Positions 10,883-20,537 of a stretch of 64,000 nucleotides of DNA are shown in pieces. Positions within the stretch are counted from its first letter, which is position 1; each line of letters begins with the position of its first letter. The position numbers and the translations under genes were made by a program. A model generated the notes under the pieces. That model did no database searches and was not told the origin of the DNA. It was given only the letters and a program-made list of their open reading frames with translations. Origin of the DNA: Leguminivora glycinivorella (Eukaryota > Arthropoda > Insecta > Lepidoptera > Tortricidae); assembly GCF_023078275.1 (NCBI RefSeq), contig NC_062996.1, positions 62,001 through 126,000 on the forward strand, in the 5' to 3' direction.

Positions 10883-11480
10883 TTTTTCATTGGTCGTTTT
10901 GGCCAATGATGCAGATTGCGGGTTACGCAATGTGGCTGTGTGCCGTGTGTTTTTCATTGGTCATTTTGGCCAATGATGCAGATTGCGGGTTACGCAATGT
11001 GGCTGTGTGCCGTGTGTTTTTCATTGGTCGTTTTGGCCAATGATGCAGATTGCGGGTTACGAAATGTGGCTGTGTGCCGTGTGTTTTTCATTGGTCGTTT
11101 TGGCCAATGATGCAGATTGCGGGTTACGCAATGTGGCTGTGTGCCGTGTGTTTTTCATTGGTCGTTTTGGCCAATGATGCAGATTGCGGGTTACGCAATA
11201 TGGCTGTGTGCCGTGTGTTTTTCATTGGTCGTTTTGGCCAATGATGCAGATTGCGGGTTACGCAATAAGGGCTGTGTGCCGTTTGATTTTCATTGGTCGT
11301 TTTGGCCAATGATGCAGATTGCGGGTTACGCAATAAGGGCTGTGTGCCGTTTGATTTTCATTGGTCGTTTTGGCCAATGATGCAGATTGCGGGTTACGCA
11401 ATAAGGGCTGTGTGCCGTTTGATTTTCATTGGTGGTTTTAGCCAATGATGCAGATTGCGGGTTACGCAATTAGGGCATTG
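10883..11480 (+). repeat. 67-bp tandem repeat array, about nine units
   Basis: Units of 67 bp, later 68 bp, repeat CATTGGTCGTTTTGGCCAAT, GATGCAGATTGCGGGTTACG and a GTGTGCCGT segment. The first five or six units carry GTGGCTGTG and the later ones AAGGGCTGTG. Each unit contains the hairpin CATTGG...CCAATG, that is two opposed CCAAT boxes. The array lies 174 bp upstream of the 3' LTR. Short ORFs across it are an effect of the period. Confidence 0.92.
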
Positions 11481-11653
11481 TTTCATTTTCATTACTCATT
11501 TAAAAATGGTTATTGCGAACTTGTTTTGGCTTTTGCATGTATGATTGTGGTCAGGATAACCGAGTGGATGTTTGCTCCTGTACCTAAAGTGTTTACTTGT
11601 GCGGTCCTGATCGTATTCTCCACACGCGGACGTGTGGAAGGTCAGAATGGCCG

Positions 11654-11948
11654 TGTCGCAGCATGACGGCTGCGGATGTTGGAATGTCAAGATATAGTCT
11701 ATGGAAATAGTCTAAGCTTGAGTGTGTTTGACTGCGATACTGTGTCTGTTATTTATATGACCCGAACAGCTTAAATGGATTAGTTCCTGGCTGGTTAAGA
11801 TGACATTAAGGAAAGCCGTGGTGAGTTGGCATCCTGAGAGGAACCGTCAGTTAGATTTGAATTGGAAAGTATCGCAGTCAACTGCACTGCATTCTTTAAG
11901 ATATTTTGGTATATTTCTTTAATGAGGCTTCAGTCTGAGCCTCCAACA
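11654..11948 (+). repeat. 3' LTR (295 bp)
   Basis: It begins TGTCGCAG, ends CTCCAACA, and is identical by eye to the split 5' LTR. The sequence just upstream (GTGGAAGGTCAGAA) is only weakly purine-rich, so the polypurine tract is not clear. TATG follows at 11949. Confidence 0.88.
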
Positions 11949-12113
11949 TATGTAAATACATACTTATATACATAAAAACATCCAAGACCTGAGTCTTCTT
12001 GAGTTCCTGAGAACAGTGCTCATCACACAAATAAATGCCCTTACCGGGATTCGAACCCAGGACCACGGCTCAGCAGGCAGGGTCACTGCCGACTGAGCCA
12101 GACCGGTTGTAAA
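11949..12113 (-). mobile_element. SINE head half, continuation of 411-499
   Basis: It resumes the SINE after the LTR element: TAAATACATACTTATATAC, the CATCCAAGACCTGAG body, then the inverse tRNA-like head with GGGATTCGAACCCAGG and an A-box-like end at CAGACCGG. Together with 411-499 it gives a complete SINE. Confidence 0.85.
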
Positions 12114-12338
12114 TGCACAATAACTACGAAAATCAGAGCTCTAACCCTACTCATCCCCTTTCTTCAATGTATGTCTACATTCTTTGCACACAAGTCATAT
12201 CATATATACAAATGTAAGAATTTGCTACAAAACTACTGTTAACTTAATATATAAATGAAAAGACACGGTTGAGGCTTCATTACGCCAACTGTGTAATTCA
12301 TATCATTTATATTATAATATCGTGCATCTTTTACTTAC

Positions 12339-12467
12339 TTTGATCACGAAGCATTCTTCAATCATGAACGAGTATATCTCCGTAATGCCGTGACGAGTGT
12401 ACGGCGTCCTCAAATCTTTCGCCGAAGGCCGCTGCAGGCAGCAGTGGCACTGGTTTGTCGGTTCCAT
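12339..12467 (-). CDS. ZAD zinc-finger gene, exon 1, third copy (C)
   Basis: This 129-nt exon encodes 43 residues starting MEPTNQCHCC and ending at a GTAAGT donor (ATCAAA|GTAAGT). It is the first half of a ZAD, the zinc-binding dimerisation domain at the N-terminus of many insect C2H2 proteins. The CxxC pair is at residues 7 and 10, and the TPYTRHGITEIYS stretch is typical of lepidopteran ZADs. The codons match copies A and B with synonymous change. About 10 bases past the donor the sequence departs from A and B. No matching exons 2-4 lie at lower coordinates in the window, so this copy may be an orphan exon or its partners lie beyond. A hAT MITE sits 99 bp upstream of the ATG. Confidence 0.75.
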
Positions 12468-12566
12468 GATAATACGTACATTAAAACACACTGCGTCGAC
12501 TTTATTCGCACGTTTAAAATATATAACTTTCAGATTCTACTTGTTTGTTTCACGAGATAAACAGAT

Positions 12567-13103
12567 CAAAGATCTTTACAGGGGATAGCTCAATCACATT
12601 TTTTGCCATACGAAATTTAACCTTATTACTGAAACAGAAAGTCGATCGTATCAGACTAGCGAAAACGGTCCACATGAGAGGGCATTGTTTGGGCTGGTGT
12701 CCCTCTCGCACGTGTTGCCAGTGTTAATGAGGTTCCCATATTAGTAGTATTATTATCTGTATATTACCTGACTTTATAACTTCTTATTTTATTTTAATGT
12801 TATATTCAAACTAGGGTTTTGATATATTTCAAAAAATTTGAAAATAATTATAATGTAATTATTTTGATGCCAGTAAATCAAAGATTTGTATAATTAAAAA
12901 ATACTTTCAATTGGGTGTTAGTAGATTTGGTAGTAACTTTGAAAATTGACTGGTATCCCCAATTTATGACAGTGATGACGTCACTGAATAATGTTGACAT
13001 TGTCAGCAAGTGCGAGAGGGACACCAGCCCAAACAATTACCTCTCATGTGGACACACTTTTTGACCTAACTAAACAATCTAGTTTAATAATTCTAAATCT
13101 ATG
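12567..13103 (+). mobile_element. hAT MITE, full length, TSD AAACAGAT
   Basis: This 537-bp element starts CAAAGATCTTTACAGG and ends CTAAATCTATG. AAACAGAT flanks it at 12559-12566 and 13104-13111. The empty site is visible at 34857-34870, where AAACAGATTCGC is uninterrupted. An 8-bp duplication and CA...TG ends indicate hAT. Subterminal inverted segments (GTTTGGGCTGGTGTCCCTCT and its complement) lie inside both ends. There is no coding capacity. It contains the palindrome TGACGTCA near 12973. Confidence 0.9.
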
Positions 13104-13203
13104 AAACAGATTCGCTCGATCATCACAATGACACAATCCTTCCTGCCAAAATAATGGAGCGAAAACGAAATTATTTTGGCAGTGACGTTGACGCCATAAA
13201 ATT

Positions 13204-13780
13204 CAAAGATTTAGAATTATTAAACTAGATTGTGGAATCACATTTTTTGCCATACTAAATTGAACCTTATCACAGAGACAGAAAGGTGGTCGTATCAGAC
13301 TAGCGAAACCGGTCCACATGAGAGGGCATTGTTTGGGCTGGTGTCCCTCTCACACGTGTTGCCAGTGTTAATGAGGTTACCATAGTAGTAGTATTTTTAT
13401 CTTTATATTACCTGACTTTATTTAAAAATTCATAATCTTAAAAAAAACTTGTATGCAAATTGACAGTTCAAACCATAGATTTAGAATTATTAAACTAGAT
13501 TGTGGAGTTAGGTCAAAAAGTGTGTCCACATGAGAGGTAATTGCAAAGATCTTTACAGGGGATAGCTCAATCACATTTTTTGCCATACGAAATTTAACCT
13601 TATTACTGAAACAGAAAGTCGATCGTATCAGACTAGCGAAAACGGTCCACATGAGAGGGCATTGTTTGGGCTGGTGTCCCTCTCGCACGTGTTGCCAGTG
13701 TTAATGAGGTTCCCATATTAGTAGTATTTTTATCTGTATATTACCTGACTTTATAACTTCTTATTTTATTTTAATGTTAT
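13204..13780 (+). mobile_element. Three rearranged fragments of the same hAT MITE
   Basis: Fragment 13204-13421 is a left part starting CAAAGATTTAGAATTATT. Fragment 13474-13543 is a right end in inverse orientation. Fragment 13544-13780 is a left half starting CAAAGATCTTTACAGG. Between the first two, 13422-13473 is AT-rich filler. I see no clean target duplications, so these are nested or rearranged remains. Confidence 0.75.
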
Positions 13781-13902
13781 CATCGATCTAAACTACCTAG
13801 ATGCACCATCATGGCTTAGAATGTGTCCGCAGCAAATTGTGCTTGAAAATGTTCTAAGCACAATTGGGCGGTCAGTAGCGCTTCATCCGCCGTGTCGGCA
13901 AC

Positions 13903-14504
13903 ATGCCTAAGTGCTCCGTAAAAAAGTGCAAAAATAACACCTTATATACGTTAAAAAAGGATGACGTATCGTATTTCCGGTAAGTAATTGTTAATAATTT
14001 TATAATGTTATGCATTTGTGGCCAAAATGGCTTCCTAACTTACTAAAAACATTTATTTTCTAGAATAATTAAAGTAAATTCCTTGATTTGGTCTTACGCA
14101 GTTTGTCTCTTTCTCTCGCGCTATACTAGTAATGAGCGGACGGCGACAAAAGATGGATGAAGTGGAACATAGTTAAAAATGGAATGATGGAGTCGCTAAT
14201 TTATATTTTTTGTAAAAGAAGCCTATTTCATATTATTAGTGTATGTATTTATTTATTATTATGGACCAATAAGTCTGAAATAAATGATTTCAATTCAATA
14301 ATATTAATACATATCTTATAAATTACTTTAATTATAAAAAGAAACAACCCGGGAATAGCAAATTCGTTTTTAAGTAATAAAAAAGGTTTTTATTCCAGAT
14401 TCCCAAAACAAGACGTTGAAAGGGAAAAATGGCGCAAGATTATAGCTGAGGAGCGGAGAGAAGATTTACCCACACAAAGCTTTGAAAGAAATTACGTAAA
14501 ATAA
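13903..14504 (+). CDS. THAP-domain gene fragment, exons 13903-13979 and 14399-14504
   Basis: Exon 1 (77 nt) encodes MPKCSVKKCKNNTLYTL and on to YF plus two bases, then a GTAAGT donor. Exon 2 follows TTTTTATTCCAG and reads RFPKQDVEREKWRKII and on to SFERNYVK, then a stop. This fits the start of a THAP domain, a C2CH DNA-binding zinc module: a CxxxxC pair, the FP motif and the W of the second helix. The expected C...H pair is not reached. A possible donor (TAC|GTAAAA at 14495/14496) could lead to a third exon carrying it, which I did not find before the SINE at 14676. The exon-1 length and phase equal those of the THAP exons at 39.3 and 59.8 kb. It points away from ZAD exon 1 C. It may be a gene 5' end or a relic. 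Confidence 0.55.
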
Positions 14505-14569
14505 TAAATTAATGTCATCATTCAATTCTTCATTGTTTTAATAGCTACTTAATTCATATTCTCCAAGTG

Positions 14570-14675
14570 CACCATCCCTCACACACACCACATACAATCC
14601 CTCAACTGTTTACCTTCACATAATCGCTACACACACACTCACTACACGCACACACACACATATGTTATATATATT
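14570..14675. repeat. CA-rich simple sequence
   Basis: Runs of CACACA and short variants at 14580-14662 lead directly into the SINE at 14676. Nothing else is recognised between 14505 and 14675. Confidence 0.7.
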
Positions 14676-14709
14676 AGACGACCGGTCTGGCTCAGTCGGT
14701 AGTGACCCT

Positions 14710-15631
14710 TTTTTTTTTTTTTTGACGGAGTGGGAATGCTGTTACGCACGATGTGTGGGACTCGCCGTTTCTTTCCCCTCCCCTGTCGAGAGGGGGGAAA
14801 CTTGGCCCTACCCACTAAACCCACTCCGGCGTTCCATCCTCTTTGCCGTTCGTGAGGGCGCGCTGGGATCGATGTTGTCATCATGTCATTCACCACGGCG
14901 CCCTCCGGCATTGCCCGGCCAAGGCACCCGCTTAAAGAGGGGGATCAGAGACGCTTGATCCCCCTCGCTGGCATTCAATCAGGGGGGTAAAACCCCTTAC
15001 GGCTCGAGGCGAGCGTACGCTCTTCGCCTTCGACCCTGCCGCCTGCGTCGTAGCGGAAGAGCGTCTGCGGCTGCTTCTCGCTCCCTCTCTGCTTCTTCCT
15101 TCTGCGATATGATCACTTCGCAGAAGGAAACCACCGCATTCCAGTTTTTCTCGCTACCCAGCATAGCTTCTACTACGCTGCGTAGCGAGAGGTCCGCCAT
15201 CCCCGTCGCCGCCCTGAAGGTGACTCTTTCAACAGCCCAGCGACCGCACTCTTCCAAAGTGTGCTGGGCCGTGTCGTCCGCTGCGCCGCATTCGTGGCAG
15301 TGAGGCCCCGGCTCTCTCCGTATTCTGTGCAGGTAATGTCCGAAACAGCCGTGTCCGGACACCACCTGCGTTATCCTGTATGTTAGGGCCCCCCTCCTGC
15401 GGCTGAGCCACTCGTCCATCACTGGTAGAATAGCACCTATGGTTCGGGTTCCATAGGCGCTATTCTCCAAGGCATCCCTCCATCTTTCTTTCAGGCGCTC
15501 CGCGGCAGCCCGCTCCCTTCTCTCGGCTTCCTCAGCGTCCGGGACCTCTCCTCGCTCCCTGGCTTCCACTTTAAGCCGGTACCTCTCCGCCAGCACCCCC
15601 GCATCCAGCTCCCAAGGTGGGGTGCCGGCAA
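14710..15631 (-). mobile_element. 5'-truncated LINE (R1-like) with 16-bp TSD
   Basis: On the minus strand the fragment holds the end of an ORF2, a GC-rich 3' UTR of about 270 bp, and a poly(A) tail (T run at 14709-14723). The 16-bp duplication of the SINE marks target-primed insertion. The GC-rich coding part contrasts with the AT-rich surroundings. Assignment to the R1-like group rests on the C-terminal cysteine motif and composition and is tentative. Confidence 0.8.
14997..15631 (-). pseudogene. C-terminal end of a LINE ORF2
   Basis: About 210 residues remain of an ORF2 after the RT. The part RIRREPGPHCHECGAADDTA and QHTLEECGRW forms the C-x2-C...H-x4-C zinc motif that follows the RT in R1-like elements. 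Downstream is a charged, Arg-rich tail with coiled-coil character (QKEEAEREREAAADALP). The open frame extends upstream to 15731, but those first 33 residues are SINE sequence read in antisense, not LINE protein. Endonuclease and RT are lost by 5' truncation, so it is dead on arrival. It is recognisable only as a transposon remnant and has no host role that I can see. Confidence 0.8.
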
Positions 15632-15862
15632 AGTCGGTAGTGACCCTGCCTGCTAAGCCGCGGTCCTGGGTTCGAATCCCGGTAAGGGCATTTATTTGTG
15701 TGATGAGCACAGATATTTGTTCCTGAGTCATGGATGTATCCTATGTATATAAGTATGTATTTATCTATTTAAGTATGTATATCGTCGTTTAGTACCCATA
15801 GTACAAGCTTTGCTTAGTTTGGGGCTAAGTTGATCTGTGTAAGGTGTCCCCAATATCTATTT

Positions 15863-15882
15863 ATTTATTTATAAACATACAT

Positions 15883-15969
<87 letters not shown>

Positions 15970-16420
15970 TTAAACAGTTTTTCGCAAAAATACCGCAAAT
16001 TTCCTCATTCTCGCCTTTCATCTCATAGCGCGACTCCCATGATGCCTCTGTCCATCCTCGTTCCCAATTTAAAAATGGCGTTTAGATTGTTGCAGCGCGA
16101 ACGAAATTAAACTTATGTTGGTTGCAATAAGACGTAGATTTGTTTAAAAATATGCACACCTGCGATCTGCGGTCATAAAATTTTATGGCTTTCGCGATGA
16201 TCACATTCATTAATGTCATAACCGCCAATTGCTTGCATTTGAAATTGAACTCTAAGTACTAAGAAATAACGTTGTTTTTGTAAAAAAATTAAAGTAGTTT
16301 TTACTACATTGCGAAGTTTTCGTTTGTCAACTAGACGCACACATTTGCAACTAAGCGATCGGACACTTTTGAGTGTCGAATTTGTAGGCGATAGTGTATC
16401 TAGGGAAGTTTAAATCGATG
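15863..16420. other. (TA)n microsatellite and unassigned sequence
   Basis: A run of alternating TA spans about 15893-15965. After it, 15970-16420 is AT-rich with no ORF, repeat or splice pattern that I can assign. Confidence 0.7.
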
Positions 16421-17203
16421 AATGTTATATTCAATCTAGGGTTTCGATATATTTCAAAAAATTTGGAAATAATTATAATGTAATCATTTTGATGCCAGTA
16501 AATCAAAGATATGTATAATTAAAAAATATGTTCAAATGGGTATTAGTAGATTTGGTAATAACTTTGAAAATTGACTGGTATCCCCAATGTATGACAGTGA
16601 TGACGTCACTGACTAATGTTGACATTGTCAGTAAGTGCGAGAGAGACACCAGCCCAAACAATTACCCATAGATTTAGAATTATTAAACTAGATTGTTTAG
16701 TTAGGTCAAAAAGTGTGTCCACATGAGAGGTAATTGTTTGGGCTGGTGTCCCTCTCGCACTTGCTGACAATGTCAACATTATTCAGTGACGTCATCACTG
16801 TCATAAATTGGGGATACCAGTCAATTTTCAAAGTTACTACCAAATCTACTAACACCCAATTGAAAGTATTTTTTAATTATACAAATCTTTGATTTACTGG
16901 CATCAAAATAATTACATTATAATTATTTTCAAATTTTTTGAAATATATCAAAACCCTAGTTTGAATATAACATTAAAATAAAATAAGAAGTTATAAAGTC
17001 AGGTAATATACAGATAATAATACTACTAATATGGGAACCTCATTAACACTGGCAACACGTGCGAGAGGGACACCAGCCCAAACAATGCCCTCTCATGTGG
17101 ACCGTTTTCGCTAGTCTGATACGATCGACTTTCTGTTTCAGTAATAAGGTTAAATTTCGTATGGCAAAAAATGTGATTGAGCTATCCCCTGTAAAGATCT
17201 TTG
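16421..17203. mobile_element. hAT MITE fragment (+) and full copy (-) in hairpin order
   Basis: Bases 16421-16666 are the right half of the MITE in plus orientation, lacking its last 60 bp. Bases 16667-17203 are a complete 537-bp copy on the minus strand, from CATAGATTTAGAATTATT to GTAAAGATCTTTG. The two form a long hairpin. Flanks of the full copy share only ATTAC, so no clean 8-bp duplication is seen. Confidence 0.85.
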
Positions 17204-17376
17204 ATTACTACCAAATCTAGTAATACCCATTTGAACATATTTTTTAATTAAACAAATCTTTGATTTATTGGCATCAAAATAATTACATTATAATTATTTT
17301 CCAATTCTTTGAAACATATCGAAACCCTAGTTTGAATATCACTAAAATAATATAAGAAGTTATAAAGTCAGGTAAT

Positions 17377-19088
17377 TATTATTATGTCGTATGGCTTTAT
17401 TCCTGTTAAAATTTAAATTATTATACATGCATTAAAGTAAAATTACAATTTAACATCCAATTTTATTAGCCAATCCCTTGCTTCCGGTGTGATTGCCAGG
17501 AGGTCCTACATATTTCCGGGGAACCTCCTTTCAGGACATTCTTCAGTTATGTGAGAGATGGCTTGGATTGGCTCCCCACAGTCACAGGCCGGCGACGGCG
17601 AAATTCCCCACCTGTAAAGGTTTTCATTGGAGCGGCCTACTCCCGTTCGGATGCGGTTTATAGTGATTAGTGACCCAAATCTTGCGTTGGTCTCTGAACC
17701 CGGGCGGCAGGTTAGTGGGGTCTATATTCGGGTCACCGTCATGTGCCTGCCACTGCTTTCTCCACTCTGCAGATACATTAAACGGCTCTTGGCCTTGAAG
17801 CTGGTGGTCAGACCAAATAGGTTTGCGAGATGGCAGGCGCGCTTGAGGAAGGTGGTTCAGCGTCTCTCTAATTGGTAGGGCATACGTAGATGCTTTATGC
17901 CATTCCCGCGCAGCAGCCTGAGTTCTCCTGATGTCCGGAGGAGCAATGTGTGATAACACGGGAAGCCATCTGGAGGGCATAGGTAAGAGGCTGCCGGATA
18001 TTGTTCGCATCACTCGATTCAGCTGAACATCCACCTTGCCGGTGTGCGCGCTTTTATACCACACAGGTGCGCAGTATTCCGCCGGAGAATATACAAGGGT
18101 CATAGATGAAGTTCGCAGCACGTCAGCCCGAGCACCCCATGAAGTTCCGGCCAGCTTACTTATAAGGTTTACCCTTGTTTTTACCTTTTGGGATAGGGTC
18201 TCCATGTGTGCCCTGTATGTGAGTGACCGATCCAACGTGACCCCCAGATATTTTGGGTTAGAATTGTGGCGAATTTTTTGGCCGCAGAAGGTAACATCCA
18301 CCTGCCTATCCGCCAGGCAGTTAGTCAGATGAAAAGCGGCAACCTCTGATTTTGAAGGATTCGGGTAGAGTCTCCATTTAGAATAATACTGCTGTAGGGT
18401 GTTTAGATCCTGCGTGAGCACAGCTTCGCCAGCCTCGAAACTCTTAGTCTGAGTCGTGAGCGCAATATCATCGGCGTACAAGAATTTCCGACTCTGAGTG
18501 GGAGGCATGTCGCTGGTGTAAACGTTAAATAAGAGAGGAGCCAGGACAGAGCCTTGAGGGAGTCCGTTCTTCAGTAACTTGTATTTACTAGCTTTATCAC
18601 CTAGTAACACAGTAATCTTTCGTGGCCCCATCATGTTCCCTAAAAGGCGAAGGATCTTTGCAGACGGAATTATCTTGCCCATCTTATGGATCAGTCCGCT
18701 GACCCAGACTGTGTCATATGCAGCACTTAAATCCACGAAAGCCGCTAACGTTTTCTGACCCCGTTGAAATCCCGCTTCAATGTGGCTGCTTAGCGCTAGA
18801 ACCTGGTCGCAGCAGCTTCTACCGGCACGGAAGCCTGCCTGCTCAGCGGGAATATGCTTGTCCACTTCATCTTTAATTCTGTTGTACAGTATGCGCTCCA
18901 GTAACTTAAAGGTAACGCTAAGCAATGATATAGGCCTGAAATTGGCCGGATCATCGGGGGTCTTTCCGGGCTTAAGTATGGCGATGACTTTGGACTTCAT
19001 AAATACGGTGGGTAGCGTGGCTGTTTCAAATATGTTGTTGAAAAAGTCTGTTAACCATCGTACTGCACGCTTACCCAGATGGGTTAGG
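17377..19088 (-). mobile_element. 5'-truncated LINE (Jockey/CR1-like) with 12-bp TSD
   Basis: The insert carries the RT and C-terminal region of an ORF2 on the minus strand and ends in an ATAATAAT-type tail instead of poly(A). AAGTCAGGTAAT flanks both sides. The 5' part, including the endonuclease, is missing. Confidence 0.85.
17377..19088 (-). pseudogene. LINE reverse transcriptase, truncated and frameshifted
   Basis: The open frame (to 17624) reads RT motifs KVIAILKPGK, FRPISLLSVTFKLLE, AGFRAGRSCCDQ, FVDLSAAYDTV, GLPQGSVLAPLLFNVY and the catalytic YADD, then a thumb region. The real protein begins near FLTHLGKRAVRW; the first 20 residues of the open frame come from the flanking MITE. A frameshift near 17650-17690 moves the C-terminus to another frame, where it continues as GVGRSNENLYRWGI, PACDCGEPIQAISHITEEC and ERRFPGN. 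A TAG then replaces an expected Trp codon before DLLAITPEARDWL. Those C-terminal Cys/His residues are typical of Jockey/CR1-like ORF2 ends. The break and the truncation make it non-functional. Confidence 0.85.
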
Positions 19089-19289
19089 AAGTCAGGTAAT
19101 ATACAGATAAAAATACCTGCTACTACTATGGTAACCTCACTAACACTGGCCACACGTGCGAGAGGGACACCAGCCCAAACAATGCCCTCTCATGTGGACC
19201 GTTTTCGCTAGTCTGATACGATCACCTTTCTGTATCAGTGATAAGGTTCAATTTAGAATGGCAAAAAATGTGATTCCACCATGGACTTT

Positions 19290-19682
19290 CAATAGGGACT
19301 GAGCTCACACTTTTTTTGCCATACTAAATTGAACTTTATCACCGGTGCACAAAAGCGTTCTAATCAGACTAGTAAAAGTGTGTCCACATGAGAGGGTCAA
19401 AGTTGGGGCTGGTGTCCCATCTCGCACGTGTGACCAGTGTTAAAGAGATTACTATAGTAGTAGTATTTTTGCCTGTATGATAACTAAGTTTATAAACTTA
19501 TTAAATTACTTTTGTATTATATCGAGGCAAGGATATTAATACCTTGTAACGAATTGGTAAGTCATTATTATGAAGCCATAAAACCAAAGATTTGCTCAAT
19601 TAAAAAAACCTTTAATTCGGTATTAGTAGATTTAGTAGTAACTTTGAATATTGACTGGTATCCCCAAATAATGACAGTGATG
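19290..19682 (+). mobile_element. Diverged hAT MITE copy
   Basis: The same landmarks as in 12567-13103 occur with many changes: TTTTTTGCCATACTAAATTG, TGTGTCCACATGAGAGGGTC, and TTGACTGGTATCCCCA at the right. It stops at 19682, where the next copy begins. Confidence 0.7.
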
Positions 19683-20536
19683 CAAAGATCTTTACAGGGG
19701 ACAGCTTAATCACATTTTTTGCCATACGAAATTAAACCTTATTACTGAAACAGAAAGTCGATCGTATCAGACTAGCGAAAACGGTCCACATGAGGGGCCC
19801 AAACGGGCTGGTGTCCCTCTCGCACGTGTTGCCAGTGTTAATGAGGTTCCCATATTAGTAGTATTTTTATCTGTATATTACCTGACTTTATATAGCCTGT
19901 CAACCAAATTTTGGCAGTAGCAATGTATATCAAACTAAAGTATGGTATCCCTATGAAACCAACAAAAACCAGCAATGTACGTCGAACAGCCACAGATATA
20001 TTTTTTTCAAGGGGCTCTCTCCTTCCTTACGAATTAGATAATGTATTAAAAAGGGACGGATATGTGCTACTTATTTCTCTTTTTGGTAGGGTGGAGATTT
20101 CCACAGATAAGATACAAATGACACGCGAACTTCCACCGATTTTCAAAACTACGTGTTGCTAGCCCGCGATTTTTCAAATTTGCCGCCTTTTTCTAGTGAC
20201 AAGATTTGGTTGACGGTCTATAACTTCTTATTTTATTTTTATGTTATATTCTAACTAGGGTTTCGATATATTTCAAAAAATTTGAAAATAATTATTTTGA
20301 TGCCAGTAAATCAAAGATTTATATAATTAAAAAATACTTTCAATTGGGTGTTAGTAGATTTAGTAGTAACTTTTAAAATTGACTGGTATCCCCAATTTAT
20401 GACAGTGATGACGTCACTGAATAATGTTGCCATTGTCAGCAAGTGCGAGAAAGACACCAGCCCAAATAATTACCTCTCATGTGGACACACTTTTTGACCT
20501 AACTAAACAATCTAGTTTAATAATTCTAAATCTATG
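19683..20536 (+). mobile_element. hAT MITE with a nested TA-type MITE
   Basis: The copy starts CAAAGATCTTTACAGG and ends AATCTATG at 20536. It is interrupted at 19893-20220. Flanking octamers do not match, so its insertion site has been rearranged. Confidence 0.8.
19893..20220. mobile_element. MITE with TAGCCTGTCAACC ends, TA duplication
   Basis: The element begins TAGCCTGTCAACCAAAT and ends ATTTGGTTGACGGTCTA, giving 17-bp near-perfect inverted ends. The host MITE reads CTTTATAACTTC in other copies, here split with TA on each side. That suits a Tc1/mariner-type MITE (328 bp). A decayed relative lies at about 37484-37600 and, inverted, at 63180-63319. Confidence 0.8.
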
Positions 20537-20537
20537 C

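Larger units (their letters stand above)
500..11948 (+). mobile_element. LTR retrotransposon with non-coding interior (LARD-like)
   Basis: Two 295-bp direct repeats, identical by eye, bound the element. The 5' LTR is 500-723 plus 6261-6331, broken by a LINE; the 3' LTR is 11654-11948. Each LTR begins TGTCGCAG and ends CTCCAACA. A 4-bp duplication TATG flanks the whole, and the flanks rejoin into one SINE, which proves the boundaries. Without the LINE the element is about 5.9 kb. The interior (6332-11653) has no ORF longer than about 90 codons and no gag, protease, integrase or RT motif that I can see. The 4-bp duplication is in the range of Ty3- and Bel-type integrases. A non-autonomous element moved by a partner elsewhere is the best reading. 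Plus orientation is chosen from a tRNA-primer-like site just after 6331. Confidence 0.85.
14676..15862 (+). mobile_element. SINE interrupted by a LINE fragment
   Basis: The SINE head begins ACGACCGGTCTGGCTCAGTC at about 14678. It breaks at 14709 and resumes at 15632 with AGTCGGTAGTGACCCT repeated on both sides (16-bp duplication). It continues through the B box GGTTCGAATCCC to the tail ending near GGTGTCCCCAATA at 15858. This is the sense-strand reference for the family: a tRNA-like head with A and B boxes for RNA polymerase III, a body, and a LINE-like tail. Confidence 0.85.
17204..19277 (-). mobile_element. Older hAT MITE copy split by a LINE
   Basis: MITE sequence on the minus strand runs 17207-17376 and resumes at 19089, ending near 19277. 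The repeated AAGTCAGGTAAT at 17365-17376 and 19089-19100 is the LINE target duplication. This copy belongs to a diverged subfamily (CACGTGTGGCC-type middle, GTGATTCCAC end). Confidence 0.8.

Noticed and set aside
10792..11380. A ladder of 64-87 codon ORFs on both strands
   Set aside because: They share frame because the repeat period of 67 bp shifts by one base per unit; they are products of the tandem array, with no domain or coding signal.
10883..11480. CRISPR-like array
   Set aside because: Units are contiguous tandem repeats without unique spacers, and the genome is an animal one.
15640..15680. tRNA gene candidates (B box GGTTCGAATCC here and in several other places)
   Set aside because: Each is followed by the same SINE body and tail; no complete cloverleaf with acceptor pairing was evident.
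15844..16110. ORF with a long YIYIYI run
   Set aside because: It is the translation of the (TA)n microsatellite.
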